47,331 nucleotides of DNA from Bacteroidales bacterium UBA5515 (lineage in GTDB: Bacteria; Bacteroidota; Bacteroidia; Bacteroidales; P3): NCBI GenBank assembly GCA_002423895.1, contig DIOL01000004.1, forward strand, positions 1 through 47,331. The letters run 5' to 3'. A program made the position numbers and the translations under genes. Under the pieces are notes generated by a model. The model did no database searches, had not been told where the DNA came from, and was given only the letters and a program-made list of their open reading frames with translations. Below, piece after piece: positions 8,380-17,214 of this stretch. How positions within the stretch are numbered: the first letter of the stretch is position 1; every line of letters starts with the position of its first letter.

Positions 8380-8919
8380 TTATTTATTTAACAACTTTTC
8401 TTTTTGTTTTTGAAATTCTTCTTCAGTAAGAACACCTTCATCTTTAAGCTTTTTTAGTTTTGCTAATTCATCTGCAATTGATATATTATTAATTATTACA
8501 GGTGAATTAGTTTTTACATTGTCTTTTGCTTCTTCATCCATTATTATTGCAGAAGCTCTAACAACTTTTCTATTAAAAGCAACTGGTATATTACCCATTG
8601 GGACATAACCATCAGTTTGATTATTTTGAGAGAGTAAAATAATAGCATCTGCTCCAAGTTCTTTTGCTTCATCAATTGCAATATCTATTAATTCTCCTTC
8701 AGTTTTTTCCGATCCTCCATCATCAATAGTTATTAAACCTATTTCTTTGTATTTATAAGTAACAGCTTGAGGATTCGAAAAAATTCTAACTTCTCCTTGT
8801 TTTGGAGTTCTTTCCACATCATCAAAGGCATCAACGTAAACTACTGGAGAACATGAAATAAAAAAGAAAATGGATATAATCACAAATAGTGAATACTTAA
8901 TGTATTTTAATACTTTCAT
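8380..8919 (-). CDS. Lipoprotein with C-terminal SHOCT domain
   Basis: This 179-residue predicted lipoprotein has its lipobox Cys at residue 23 (FFISC). The middle resembles envelope proteins that carry a conserved GADAIILL-type strand (here LGADAIILLSQN). The last 30 residues are a SHOCT domain: ELAKLKKLKDEGVLTEEEF followed by a KQKEKLL helix. SHOCT is a short helical oligomerisation motif at the C-termini of many unrelated proteins. The biochemical role is unknown. The stop codons of this gene and the convergent lipoprotein gene are separated by a single base. Confidence 0.75.
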   Translation of the reverse strand: MKVLKYIKYSLFVIISIFFFISCSPVVYVDAFDDVERTPKQGEVRIFSNPQAVTYKYKEIGLITIDDGGSEKTEGELIDIAIDEAKELGADAIILLSQNNQTDGYVPMGNIPVAFNRKVVRASAIIMDEEAKDNVKTNSPVIINNISIADELAKLKKLKDEGVLTEEEFQKQKEKLLNK

Positions 8920-8960
8920 TGTATTATCGGTTTTTGTCCTTAAATTATAATTATTTGCTA

Positions 8961-8968
8961 CAAAAATA
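8961..8968 (-). promoter_or_regulatory. -7 element for the SHOCT lipoprotein
   Basis: CAAAAATA on the + strand is TATTTTTG on the minus strand, 42 bases before the start codon. Confidence 0.45.
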
Positions 8969-9028
8969 CATAAATATTTTAATATTCTATTAACCTTTCA
9001 TATATATAATGTATTTTACGTTTTAAAT

Positions 9029-9086
9029 GCTTAGAGATTAAACTATATGCTTAGTTTAAGCAAATCTTAGATATTCAAAAATAAGA
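9029..9086 (+). repeat. Weak 20-21-bp palindrome series A3
   Basis: GCTTA-GAG-ATTAA (centre 9035), GCTTA-GTT-TAAGC (9055) and a TCTTA...TAAGA pair (centre 9075.5) recur at about 20-bp steps between the divergent SHOCT and glmM promoters. It resembles the clear arrays but is too degenerate to be sure. Confidence 0.3.
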
Positions 9087-9120
9087 CTATAATTTATTTT
9101 AATTATCAACATAATGTTCG

Positions 9121-9128
9121 TATCTTTG
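9121..9128 (+). promoter_or_regulatory. -7 element for glmM
   Basis: TATCTTTG matches TAnnTTTG, 33 bases before the glmM ATG. No good -33 TTG is seen. Confidence 0.55.
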
Positions 9129-9161
9129 CTACTTTATTATTGCAATTAAATATAAGATTAT

Positions 9162-10559
9162 ATGTCATTAATTAAATCTATTTCAGGCTTTAGAGGAACA
9201 ATTGGGGGTAAGGAAGGTACTGCTCTAACTCCTATTGATGTTGTTAAGTTTACTTCTGCTTTTGCTCAATTTATTAAAGAAGAGTCCAATAAGAGTAAAT
9301 TGAAAATTGTTATTGGTCGTGATGCAAGAATTTCAGGCGAAATGGTTTCCAATTTGGTTGTTGGTACTTTAATGGGAATGGGAGTTGATGTTGTGGATAC
9401 TGGTCTTTCTACAACTCCAACTGTTGAAATGGCTGTTGTTGACCAAAAGGCTGATGGAGGTATTATTCTTACTGCAAGTCATAATCCAACTCATTGGAAT
9501 GCTTTAAAACTTTTGAACAGTAAGGGAGAATTTATTAATGCTAAGGAGGGAGAAAGAGTTTTGTTTTTGGCTGATAATCCTGATTTTAATTTTACTGAAG
9601 TTTTGAACTTGGGCTCTTGCATAAAAGACGACTCAACAATTGATATGCATATTGAAAAGGTTATTAATCTTCCTTTGGTTGATGTTGATGCTATTGAGAA
9701 GGCTAATTTCAGAGTTTGTTTCGATTCGGTTAATTCAACTGGTGGTATTGTTTTACCTAAGCTTTTAAAAGCTCTTGGAGTGAAAGATATTGTTGCTTTG
9801 AATGAAGAACCTACAGGAAATTTTGCTCATAATCCAGAACCACTTCCTGAAAACATAACTGATATTTGCGATAGAGTGGTTGAAAGCAAATGTGATGTTG
9901 GTTTCATTGTTGATCCTGATGTTGACCGTTTGGCTATTGTTTGTGAAAATGGAAGACCTTTTGTTGAAGAATATTCTTTGGTTTCTATTGCCGATTATGT
10001 TCTTTCTCAAACTCCAGGTAACACTGTTTCAAATCTTTCTTCAACAAGAGCACTACGAGATATTACTGAAAAATATAATCAACAATACTTTGCTTCTGCT
10101 GTTGGAGAAGTTAATGTTGTTGAAATGATGAAGCAAAAGAATGCAATTATTGGTGGTGAAGGTAATGGAGGTATTATTTATCCTGAACTTCATTATGGCA
10201 GAGATGCTTTGGTTGGTATTGCTCTTTTCTTGACTCTTTTGGCTAAAAAGAATATAAAAACCTCAGCTCTTAGAGATACTTACCCTGATTATTCTATTTC
10301 AAAAAACAAAATGGAATTAACCGAAAACATTAATGTTGATAAGATTTTGGAAAAGATTGCAGAGAAATATTCTTCTTATGATGTTATAACTATTGATGGG
10401 GTTAAGATTAATTTTGACAAGGAATGGGTCCACTTGCGCAAAAGCAACACTGAACCAATAATTAGAATTTATTCAGAAAGCGATAATATTACCAAAGCTG
10501 ACCATTTGGCAAAAGTAATAATAGAAGATATTACAGAAATTATACGTCAAGATATGTAA
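9162..10559 (+). CDS. glmM: Phosphoglucosamine mutase (GlmM), alpha-D-phosphohexomutase family
   Basis: This mutase interconverts glucosamine-6-phosphate and glucosamine-1-phosphate, the step that feeds UDP-GlcNAc for peptidoglycan. Its 465 residues are normal for the superfamily. The phosphoserine loop is ILTASHNPTHW with Ser106. The metal-binding loop is DPDVDR (Asp251, Asp253, Asp255). The sugar loop GGEGNGG and the C-terminal phosphate-binding KSNTEPIIRIYSE are all present. Phosphomannomutase is the main alternative, since the families share these motifs. The surrounding murein genes favour GlmM. The gene converges on the MurL-MurD fusion, with a shared stem-loop between them. Confidence 0.85.
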   Translation: MSLIKSISGFRGTIGGKEGTALTPIDVVKFTSAFAQFIKEESNKSKLKIVIGRDARISGEMVSNLVVGTLMGMGVDVVDTGLSTTPTVEMAVVDQKADGGIILTASHNPTHWNALKLLNSKGEFINAKEGERVLFLADNPDFNFTEVLNLGSCIKDDSTIDMHIEKVINLPLVDVDAIEKANFRVCFDSVNSTGGIVLPKLLKALGVKDIVALNEEPTGNFAHNPEPLPENITDICDRVVESKCDVGFIVDPDVDRLAIVCENGRPFVEEYSLVSIADYVLSQTPGNTVSNLSSTRALRDITEKYNQQYFASAVGEVNVVEMMKQKNAIIGGEGNGGIIYPELHYGRDALVGIALFLTLLAKKNIKTSALRDTYPDYSISKNKMELTENINVDKILEKIAEKYSSYDVITIDGVKINFDKEWVHLRKSNTEPIIRIYSESDNITKADHLAKVIIEDITEIIRQDM

Positions 10560-10600
10560 AAAGAGTTGGTTAATGAAGATACTTAGTCTTCATTAACCAA
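10558..10600 (-). terminator. Terminator whose loop holds the stop codon of the MurL-MurD gene
   Basis: Perfect 14-bp arms TTGGTTAATGAAGA (10566-10579) and TCTTCATTAACCAA (10587-10600) enclose a 7-base loop. On the minus strand the stem is followed by a CTCTTTTT tract (10558-10565). The fusion gene's stop codon (10583-10585) sits inside the loop, so the last codons form one arm. On the + strand it follows glmM but lacks a U-run. Confidence 0.75.
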
Positions 10601-13303
10601 TTCCTTAAACACCCTGCCTCTTTCTTCAAAGTTGGTAAACATATCGTAGCTTGAGGCTGCTGGACTTAAAAGTACTTTCTTCCCTTTTTTAGTATTCTTT
10701 TTGCACCAATTAACTATTTCTTTGTAGTTATCTGATACAAGGAATTCTGATTTCTTTTTAGGGTTTTCCTTAATTAGGTCTTTTATTCTTCTTCCTGCCT
10801 GACCAACAAAGGCAATATTCTTTAAGTCTTTATAATCAATAAGGATATTTGCAAGTTCGCTGTAGTCAACTCCCCTGTCCTTTCCTCCAAGAATCAGGGT
10901 TTGTACTCCTTCCAATGAGTTTAGGGCAGCTATTGTTGTTTGTGCAATTGTTGAAATTGAATCGTTGTAATATTCAACTCCATCTTTCAAACATACAAAC
11001 TCCAGTCTGTGTTCCAGTCCCTTAAACTCCAAAACCTCTTTTAATCCTTCCTCACTTTCCACTCCCAAAAACTTTGCTACCTCATAAGCAACCATAATAT
11101 TAAACTTATTATGCTCTCCCTTCAAATACTTTGGCTCATCAAAAGGATAATTCTTTGCATTTATTGGCAAAAGTGTTGATTTAGGTTTTATTTTCTTTAT
11201 CCATGAAGAAATCAGCTTGCTGTCTTCATTGTAGATAAAAGCATTTTCCTTTGAGTTTTGGTATTTCAGTATATTAAGTTTAGCCTTCTGATATTCTTCA
11301 TAAGTTATGAAATGGTCAAGATGTTCTTCGTACAGGTTCAAAAGTACAGAAACTTTTGGAGATTGATTAATGTATTGAAGCTGATGAGCAGAAAGTTCCA
11401 AAACAATTATTGTATCTGGAGTTATCCTGTCAATCAAATCAAACATAGGTCTTCCTATATTTCCTGCAAATAAAGTATCCTCGTGTTTAGCCTTAATCAT
11501 ATTATAAATTAAGGTGGAAGTGGTACTCTTGCCTTTAGTTCCAGTTATTCCAACGCATTGACTGGCATAAAGTGAAAGAAAAATATTAGTTTGAGATGTT
11601 ATTTCATCATCTTTATATGGCTTATTCATTGCATTCAGTGAAATGCCAGGAGACTTTATAACCAAATCATAAACTGTTTTTGAAGTCAATTCTTCTTTGG
11701 CCTCTTCACCCAAATGCATTTCAATAAATCCTTTTTCTTCCTGTTCCTTTAAATACTCATTTTCTCTCAGTTTGGTGTTGGAATCTTGAATTGCAAACTT
11801 CTTATACGGGAAAATGCTTCTTAAAAGATTATGTGTTGACATTCCTTCCCTACCCATTCCAAAAATAATCAGCTTTCTTACTGTAAGCATTCTAACCATT
11901 TCAGCTTTCTTATACATTGCATAAGGGTTGGAGAATATACTGGCAAATCTTTCTTCTAGGAAATGTTCATTTGAAATTTCATAAAGGAATTTTTCCTTAT
12001 TCATTTCCAGATACATTTTAGACATTGGCAAGCTTAACCAGTATTCAACAAGGCTTAGTTTCCTGCTTTCAGGATAACGTTCAACCAAAAGTGCTAAAGC
12101 CAGATTAACTTCTTCAATTGTTCCCACACATTCAAAAGGTTTCACTTCTGCAATACCTGTTAGTTCATTAAAATATTTCTTAAGTGAAGATTTATCAAGA
12201 AGGTTTTCTCCAATATGTTCTGCCAGTCTTTCCTGTACAATAAAAGGAGAAAGAATAACATATGCAAATAAACATTTTGGACAGTTACAGCACCAAATAT
12301 CTTTTTTACTTCCAACATTGCAGGAACGGAAAACTGAATGATGAGCTGAAAAGGTTGAGAATAGTTGTGCAATTTGCAATTCACTCAATGGGCGAAGAAA
12401 TGAAAAATAATTACTATCCTTCAAAACAAACTCTTCAACATATTCTCTAAAATCTCTTTCAAATTCAATGCTCTTGGAATATTGATGATTTATTTCTTGT
12501 CCAATTACTGTTGATTCATTTGCAGAGTTTTCGTTGCTAAGTGCTATATGAGGGATATTAAAGAGATAAGAATCCAATAAAGTAACAAAGGCCAAAAGTG
12601 CTGAGAATGGAGTATGACCATTAAGAAATCCTTCTTTATTAAGTTTAATTAGGCGTTTGTCTAAATTTCTTTGAACATATATATAATTATCAGTTAATTG
12701 AGAACGTGACACTGTATGATTTTGAGCCTTTGTTGGATTAATTACTATTGGCATAACATCAAAGCCATTTCTTTTCAATAGCTCCAAGCTCACAACAGAG
12801 TCCTTCCCTCCTCCAACTGGTACTATTACTCTTTTCTCATTAATATTAGGAGCATAAACTCCTCTCTTATATTTATCTTCTCCAACAACAATTGTCATAA
12901 ACTCATCAATGTTGGTTTCAATTGAATTTAAGTAAAAATACTCCCCAAGTCCATTAAAATAAAGTTTCTTCCAAAATTCAATTTGCTTTTCTGAGAAATA
13001 GGCTACATCAATAATAACTACTGGAGAGGCAAAGGCTTTCCAATAACTTATTAGTTCAACCATTCCAATATGAATAATCAGATTTGTGAAAGTTTTTGTA
13101 TCTATAGTTCTTCCTAAATCCATCTTAGATAAATAGAAAACATAGGTTGGAAAGAATACATGTTCACCACACTTAAACTCAAATCCCATTACATATCCTT
13201 TTGCCTCTTCATTATATTCACACATATAGTTTGAAAAATAGAAAATAGGGTATTCTTCTCTCAGTTTATTAAATTTATCTTGATTATTCTCTTTTGGAGT
13301 CAT
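10583..13303 (-). CDS. MurL-MurD fusion: UDP-MurNAc-L-Ala-L-Glu epimerase domain joined to MurD ligase
   Basis: This is a 906-residue two-domain protein. Residues 1 to about 470 match the MurL family: a PP-loop-like GGGKDS (164-169), the ALSNENSANES segment (254-264), the NHQYSKS segment (about 272-278) and a Cys cluster WCCNCPKC (Cys338, 339, 341, 344). Residues from about 477 are a full MurD: Rossmann start LIIFGMGREG, ATP loop GTKGKST (588-594), EEHLDHF, EHRLEF, LILGGKDRG and the C-terminal LLSPAASSYDMF. In Xanthomonas, MurD2 adds L-Glu to UDP-MurNAc-L-Ala and MurL inverts it to D-Glu, replacing the MurI racemase route. The fusion implies both steps in one cytoplasmic chain. The MurL call rests on recalled family motifs. 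Confidence 0.85.
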   Translation of the reverse strand: MTPKENNQDKFNKLREEYPIFYFSNYMCEYNEEAKGYVMGFEFKCGEHVFFPTYVFYLSKMDLGRTIDTKTFTNLIIHIGMVELISYWKAFASPVVIIDVAYFSEKQIEFWKKLYFNGLGEYFYLNSIETNIDEFMTIVVGEDKYKRGVYAPNINEKRVIVPVGGGKDSVVSLELLKRNGFDVMPIVINPTKAQNHTVSRSQLTDNYIYVQRNLDKRLIKLNKEGFLNGHTPFSALLAFVTLLDSYLFNIPHIALSNENSANESTVIGQEINHQYSKSIEFERDFREYVEEFVLKDSNYFSFLRPLSELQIAQLFSTFSAHHSVFRSCNVGSKKDIWCCNCPKCLFAYVILSPFIVQERLAEHIGENLLDKSSLKKYFNELTGIAEVKPFECVGTIEEVNLALALLVERYPESRKLSLVEYWLSLPMSKMYLEMNKEKFLYEISNEHFLEERFASIFSNPYAMYKKAEMVRMLTVRKLIIFGMGREGMSTHNLLRSIFPYKKFAIQDSNTKLRENEYLKEQEEKGFIEMHLGEEAKEELTSKTVYDLVIKSPGISLNAMNKPYKDDEITSQTNIFLSLYASQCVGITGTKGKSTTSTLIYNMIKAKHEDTLFAGNIGRPMFDLIDRITPDTIIVLELSAHQLQYINQSPKVSVLLNLYEEHLDHFITYEEYQKAKLNILKYQNSKENAFIYNEDSKLISSWIKKIKPKSTLLPINAKNYPFDEPKYLKGEHNKFNIMVAYEVAKFLGVESEEGLKEVLEFKGLEHRLEFVCLKDGVEYYNDSISTIAQTTIAALNSLEGVQTLILGGKDRGVDYSELANILIDYKDLKNIAFVGQAGRRIKDLIKENPKKKSEFLVSDNYKEIVNWCKKNTKKGKKVLLSPAASSYDMFTNFEERGRVFKELVNED

Positions 13304-13326
13304 TGTATTTTGTTTTAATTGAAAAA

Positions 13327-13334
13327 CAAAAATA
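13327..13334 (-). promoter_or_regulatory. -7 element for the MurL-MurD gene
   Basis: CAAAAATA on the + strand is TATTTTTG on the minus strand. A CAA (minus TTG) at 13357-13359 gives a 22-base gap to a -33 element. It lies 24 bases before the start codon. Confidence 0.6.
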
Positions 13335-13402
13335 CAAATAAATTTCCAAAATAAGCCAAAGGATTTAATGCTTAAAAAATATGTAGAGATTTAGCTAAAA
13401 TT

Positions 13403-13460
13403 AATCACCGACTTTTTTGGTTTAAGTGCCGACTTTTTTAAAATAAATGCCGTTTAATTT
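13403..13460 (+). repeat. 21-bp-period array A4 (GTGCCGAC word)
   Basis: Three 16-base units, AATCACCGACTTTTTT (13403), AAGTGCCGACTTTTTT (13424) and AAATGCCGTTTAATTT (13445), are each exactly 21 bases apart. The array lies between the divergent promoters of the MurL-MurD gene and rnr. The same word occurs in arrays A8 and, inverted, A10. Confidence 0.8.
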
Positions 13461-13567
13461 TTAAAGGGAAAAAGAAATAAGAGAATTTGTACAGGTAAAT
13501 TCTAATAACAAAAGATTAATTAAAGATTAATTAACATCCAATATACTTAGTATTCTATTATTATAAT

Positions 13568-13575
13568 TATCTTTG
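13568..13575 (+). promoter_or_regulatory. -7 element for rnr-purD
   Basis: TATCTTTG matches TAnnTTTG, 21 bases before the rnr ATG. Confidence 0.55.
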
Positions 13576-13596
13576 TAGTCTAAAAAAAGACTTATT

Positions 13597-15897
13597 ATGG
13601 AAAACGAAAATAAACAAGAATCATTAATTAATAAATCCATACTCAAAGTTTTCGCAAGAAATCCCTTTGAATCTTTAAATTACAAGCAAGTTGCTTCAAG
13701 ATTGGGCAATAATGACAGGGCGTCAATGCAAATGATTATGAATAAGATTTTGCTTATGGCTGAAGAAGGAGTTTTGATTGAAGAAAAAAAGGGCAAGTAT
13801 AAATTAGATGCAAGATATATAAATGATGATATACTTCCTTCCAACTATGTGATTGGAACAGTTGATATGAAGCAAACTTCAAAGGCTTATGTAATTCTGG
13901 AAAATGGCTCAGAAGATATTTTCATTGCTCCCAACAATACCAATCATGCTCTAAATAACGACAAGGTTAAGGTTTATCTTTTCCCTCGTCGTAAGGGCAG
14001 AAAGCCAGAAGGTCAAATTACTGAAATAATTGGAAGAAATCAAACTACCTTTGTTGGCTCAATACAAAAACATCCAAAATTTGCTTTCTTTATTCCAGAC
14101 AGTCAATCAATGCCTGTTGATATATTCATTCCTTTTGAAGATATTAATGGAGCAAATGAGAATGAGAAAGTTTTGGTTCAAATGACAGAATGGCCTCAAA
14201 GGTCAAATAATCCTTTTGGTAAGGTTATAAAGATTTTGGGTAAGAAGGGAGAAAACAATACTGAGATGCTTTCTATCTTGGCTGAATTTGGTTTCCCTTT
14301 GGTTTTCCCTGAAGCTGTTGAAAAAGAAGCTGACGAAATACCAGAAACAATACCTCAAGAAGAGATAAAAAGAAGAAAAGATTTCAGAAAAATACCAACA
14401 ATAACAATTGACCCTTACGATGCTAAAGACTTTGATGATGCAATTTCTTTTAGAGTTTTGCCAAATGGCAACTACGAAATAGGAGTTCATATTGCAGATG
14501 TTTCTCACTATGTTAGACCTAATTCGGCAATTGATGAAGAAGCTTATGTTCGTGCTACATCAGTTTATTTGGTTGACAGAACAATTCCAATGTTACCAGA
14601 AAAGCTAAGTAATATGGTTTGTTCATTGCGTCCAAATGAAGACAGTTTAACTTTTTCAGCAGTTTTTGAAATGAATCATGAAGCAGAAGTAGTTAGTGAA
14701 TGGTTTGGCAAGGGAGTAATTAACTCTTGCAGAAGATTTACTTATGAAGAAGTGCAAAAGATTATTGAAGACCAAAAGGGAGAAATGGAAGAATTCATTT
14801 TACCTGTTCAAAATATTGCACATTTACTTAGAAAAAGAAGATTTAAAACTGGAGCCATTAACTTTGAATCACAGGAAGTAAAATTCCGTTTGGATGAAAA
14901 CTCAAAACCTATTGGAGTTTACATAAAGGAAAGCAAAGAAGCCAACTGGTTAATTGAAGAATTTATGCTGCTTGCAAACAAAAGAGTTGCAGAGAAGATT
15001 GGTAAAGACAAGAATAACAAGAAAGAAGCTAAAACATTTGTTTATAGAGTTCATGATGAACCTAATCCAGAAAAGCTTTCAACATTTTCAGAGTTTGTTG
15101 GTAAATTGGGATATGTTATAAATACCGATAGCAGAAGTTCATTAGTTAAGAGTTTCAATGATTTGTTTAGAGATATTGCAGGCAAGGGTGAAGAAACAAT
15201 GATTTCAAACATTGCAATCAGAACAATGTCTAAAGCATATTATTCAACTACAAATATTGGTCACTATGGACTTTCTTTCCCTTATTATTCTCATTTCACT
15301 TCACCAATCAGACGTTATCCTGATTTAATGCTTCACCGTCTTTTGGAACGATATCTTGAAGGAGGAAGCTCAGCAAGCAAGGAAGCTTTTGAAGAAAGAT
15401 GTGAACATTGCTCATTAATGGAAAAGAAAGCTGCTGAAGCAGAAAGAACATCAGTAAAATACAAACAGGCAGAATTTCTTTCAGATAAAATTGGAGAAGT
15501 TTTCAAAGGTGCAATATCTGGTATAAGCAAATGGGGAATTTATGTTTTGATTGATGAAAACAAATGTGAAGGATTAATTCCTATTCGTACTCTTACAGAT
15601 GATTTCTACTATATTGATGAAGAAAACTATCAGGTTGTTGGAAGAAAACTGAATAAGACCTACCGTTTGGGAGACCCAATTAAGATTAAGGTTGAAAGTG
15701 TTGATTTGTTTAAAAAGCAAATGGACTTTTCATTGGTTGATGATGGAGAATTTCCTGCAGAGATGAGAGATTTCTCTCCAGAGAAAATTAATGTTAGACA
15801 GGAAAGACCAGTAAAGACAACTACAAAGGCAAGGTCAAAAAGCACTAAAGCAAATAGCCATAAACAAAATCGTAAAGGAAGAAAAAAAACTAATTAA
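13597..15897 (+). CDS. rnr: Ribonuclease R
   Basis: This processive 3'-5' exoribonuclease degrades structured RNA in the cytoplasm. The 766 residues run in RNase R order: N-terminal winged helix (about 10-70), cold-shock OB folds, RNB catalytic domain starting near 265 with the metal-binding TIDPYDAKDFDDAIS, then an S1 domain (about 625-710) and a Lys/Arg-rich tail that helps bind structured RNA. The motif HFTSPIRRYPDLMLHR near 570 is characteristic of RNB enzymes. RNase II is unlikely given the winged helix and basic tail. The gene is first in a unit with purD (3-base gap) and has its own -7 element. Confidence 0.95.
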   Translation: MENENKQESLINKSILKVFARNPFESLNYKQVASRLGNNDRASMQMIMNKILLMAEEGVLIEEKKGKYKLDARYINDDILPSNYVIGTVDMKQTSKAYVILENGSEDIFIAPNNTNHALNNDKVKVYLFPRRKGRKPEGQITEIIGRNQTTFVGSIQKHPKFAFFIPDSQSMPVDIFIPFEDINGANENEKVLVQMTEWPQRSNNPFGKVIKILGKKGENNTEMLSILAEFGFPLVFPEAVEKEADEIPETIPQEEIKRRKDFRKIPTITIDPYDAKDFDDAISFRVLPNGNYEIGVHIADVSHYVRPNSAIDEEAYVRATSVYLVDRTIPMLPEKLSNMVCSLRPNEDSLTFSAVFEMNHEAEVVSEWFGKGVINSCRRFTYEEVQKIIEDQKGEMEEFILPVQNIAHLLRKRRFKTGAINFESQEVKFRLDENSKPIGVYIKESKEANWLIEEFMLLANKRVAEKIGKDKNNKKEAKTFVYRVHDEPNPEKLSTFSEFVGKLGYVINTDSRSSLVKSFNDLFRDIAGKGEETMISNIAIRTMSKAYYSTTNIGHYGLSFPYYSHFTSPIRRYPDLMLHRLLERYLEGGSSASKEAFEERCEHCSLMEKKAAEAERTSVKYKQAEFLSDKIGEVFKGAISGISKWGIYVLIDENKCEGLIPIRTLTDDFYYIDEENYQVVGRKLNKTYRLGDPIKIKVESVDLFKKQMDFSLVDDGEFPAEMRDFSPEKINVRQERPVKTTTKARSKSTKANSHKQNRKGRKKTN

Positions 15898-15900
15898 AAT

Positions 15901-17172
15901 ATGAACATACTACTTTTAGGTTCAGGAGGAAGAGAAAATGCAATTGCTCTTAAAATTAAAGAAAGCCCACTATTAACAAATCTTTTTATTTCTCCAGGTA
16001 ATCCTGGCACTTCTCTTTGTGGAGAAAATATTAATATAGGTTCCGACTTCAAAACAATTGGCGAGTTTGTTATTAATAACAACGTTGAGATAGTTGTTGT
16101 AGGACCAGAGCAACCATTAGTTGATGGAATATGGGATTATTTTCATAATAACTCTGAATTAAAAGATATTTTAGTTGTTGGACCAAGCAAAGAAGGTGCT
16201 TCTCTTGAAGGAAGTAAGGATTTTGCTAAGGCTTTTATGCAAAAGAATAATATACCAACAGCAAGATATAAAACATTCTACAAAGAAACTCTTAAAGAAG
16301 GAAAAGACTTTTTAAAAACCTTAAATCCTCCTTATGTTTTAAAAGCAGATGGTTTAGCTGCAGGTAAAGGAGTTGTTATTCCTGAAACAATTGAAGAAGC
16401 AGAAAAAGAATTAACTCAAATGCTTGAAGGTGCTAAGTTTGGTGAAGCTTCGGCAAAGGTTGTTATTGAAGAGTTCTTAAAAGGAATTGAATGCAGTGTA
16501 TTTGTTTTAAGTGATGGAGAAAACTATAAAATACTTCCTGTTGCGAAAGACTATAAAAGAATTGGAGAAGGAGATACTGGTTTAAACACTGGTGGCATGG
16601 GCTCTATTAGTCCTGTTCCTTTTGCTGATAATGATTTTATGCAAAAGGTAGAACAAAGAATAATTATCCCAACAATTAATGGTTTAAAGAAAGACAATAT
16701 AGAATATCAAGGTTTTATTTTTATTGGTTTAATGAATGTTGAAGGCAACCCATACGTTATTGAATATAATGTTAGAATGGGTGACCCTGAAACAGAAAGT
16801 GTATTCCCAAGAATAAAATCAGATATAGTTGAAGCATTTAATAGCTTTAAAACAAAATCACTTGATAAGATAAACTTTGAAATTGATTCTTGCTATGCAA
16901 CAACTGTTATGATGGTTGCAAAAGGTTATCCTGAAAGCTATGAAAAAGGCAAAGAAATTAAAGGAATTGATAACACAAAGGATTGTATTGTTTTTCATGC
17001 AGGAACAAAGCAAGAAGGAGAAAAAATCCTAACAAATGGAGGAAGAGTTATTGCAGTTACCTGTTATGGAGAAACAATGCAAGAAGCCTTAAATAAATGC
17101 TATGAGAATGTTGAAAAGATTTCCTGGGAAGGAAAGTATTTCAGAAGAGATATTGGGAAAGATTTATTTTAG
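15901..17172 (+). CDS. purD: Phosphoribosylamine-glycine ligase (GARS)
   Basis: This is the second step of purine synthesis: ATP-dependent joining of glycine to 5-phosphoribosylamine. The 423 residues have the family length. The N-terminal fold opens with LLLGSGGRENAIA. The ATP-grasp core has VLKADGLAAGKGV and NTGGMGS, and metal binding is at YNVRMGDPETE. The ATG lies 3 bases after the rnr stop, so the two are cotranscribed. No other pur genes are in the window. A perfect 14-base tandem duplication begins at the stop codon. Confidence 0.96.
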   Translation: MNILLLGSGGRENAIALKIKESPLLTNLFISPGNPGTSLCGENINIGSDFKTIGEFVINNNVEIVVVGPEQPLVDGIWDYFHNNSELKDILVVGPSKEGASLEGSKDFAKAFMQKNNIPTARYKTFYKETLKEGKDFLKTLNPPYVLKADGLAAGKGVVIPETIEEAEKELTQMLEGAKFGEASAKVVIEEFLKGIECSVFVLSDGENYKILPVAKDYKRIGEGDTGLNTGGMGSISPVPFADNDFMQKVEQRIIIPTINGLKKDNIEYQGFIFIGLMNVEGNPYVIEYNVRMGDPETESVFPRIKSDIVEAFNSFKTKSLDKINFEIDSCYATTVMMVAKGYPESYEKGKEIKGIDNTKDCIVFHAGTKQEGEKILTNGGRVIAVTCYGETMQEALNKCYENVEKISWEGKYFRRDIGKDLF

Positions 17173-17197
17173 GGAAAAAGTAATAGGGAAAAAGTAA
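17170..17197 (+). repeat. 14-base perfect tandem duplication at the purD stop
   Basis: TAGGGAAAAAGTAA occurs at 17170-17183 and again at 17184-17197. The first copy begins with the purD stop codon. It looks like a recent slippage duplication between purD and thyA. Confidence 0.85.
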
Positions 17198-17214
17198 TAG
17201 ATTATTAATTAGAG

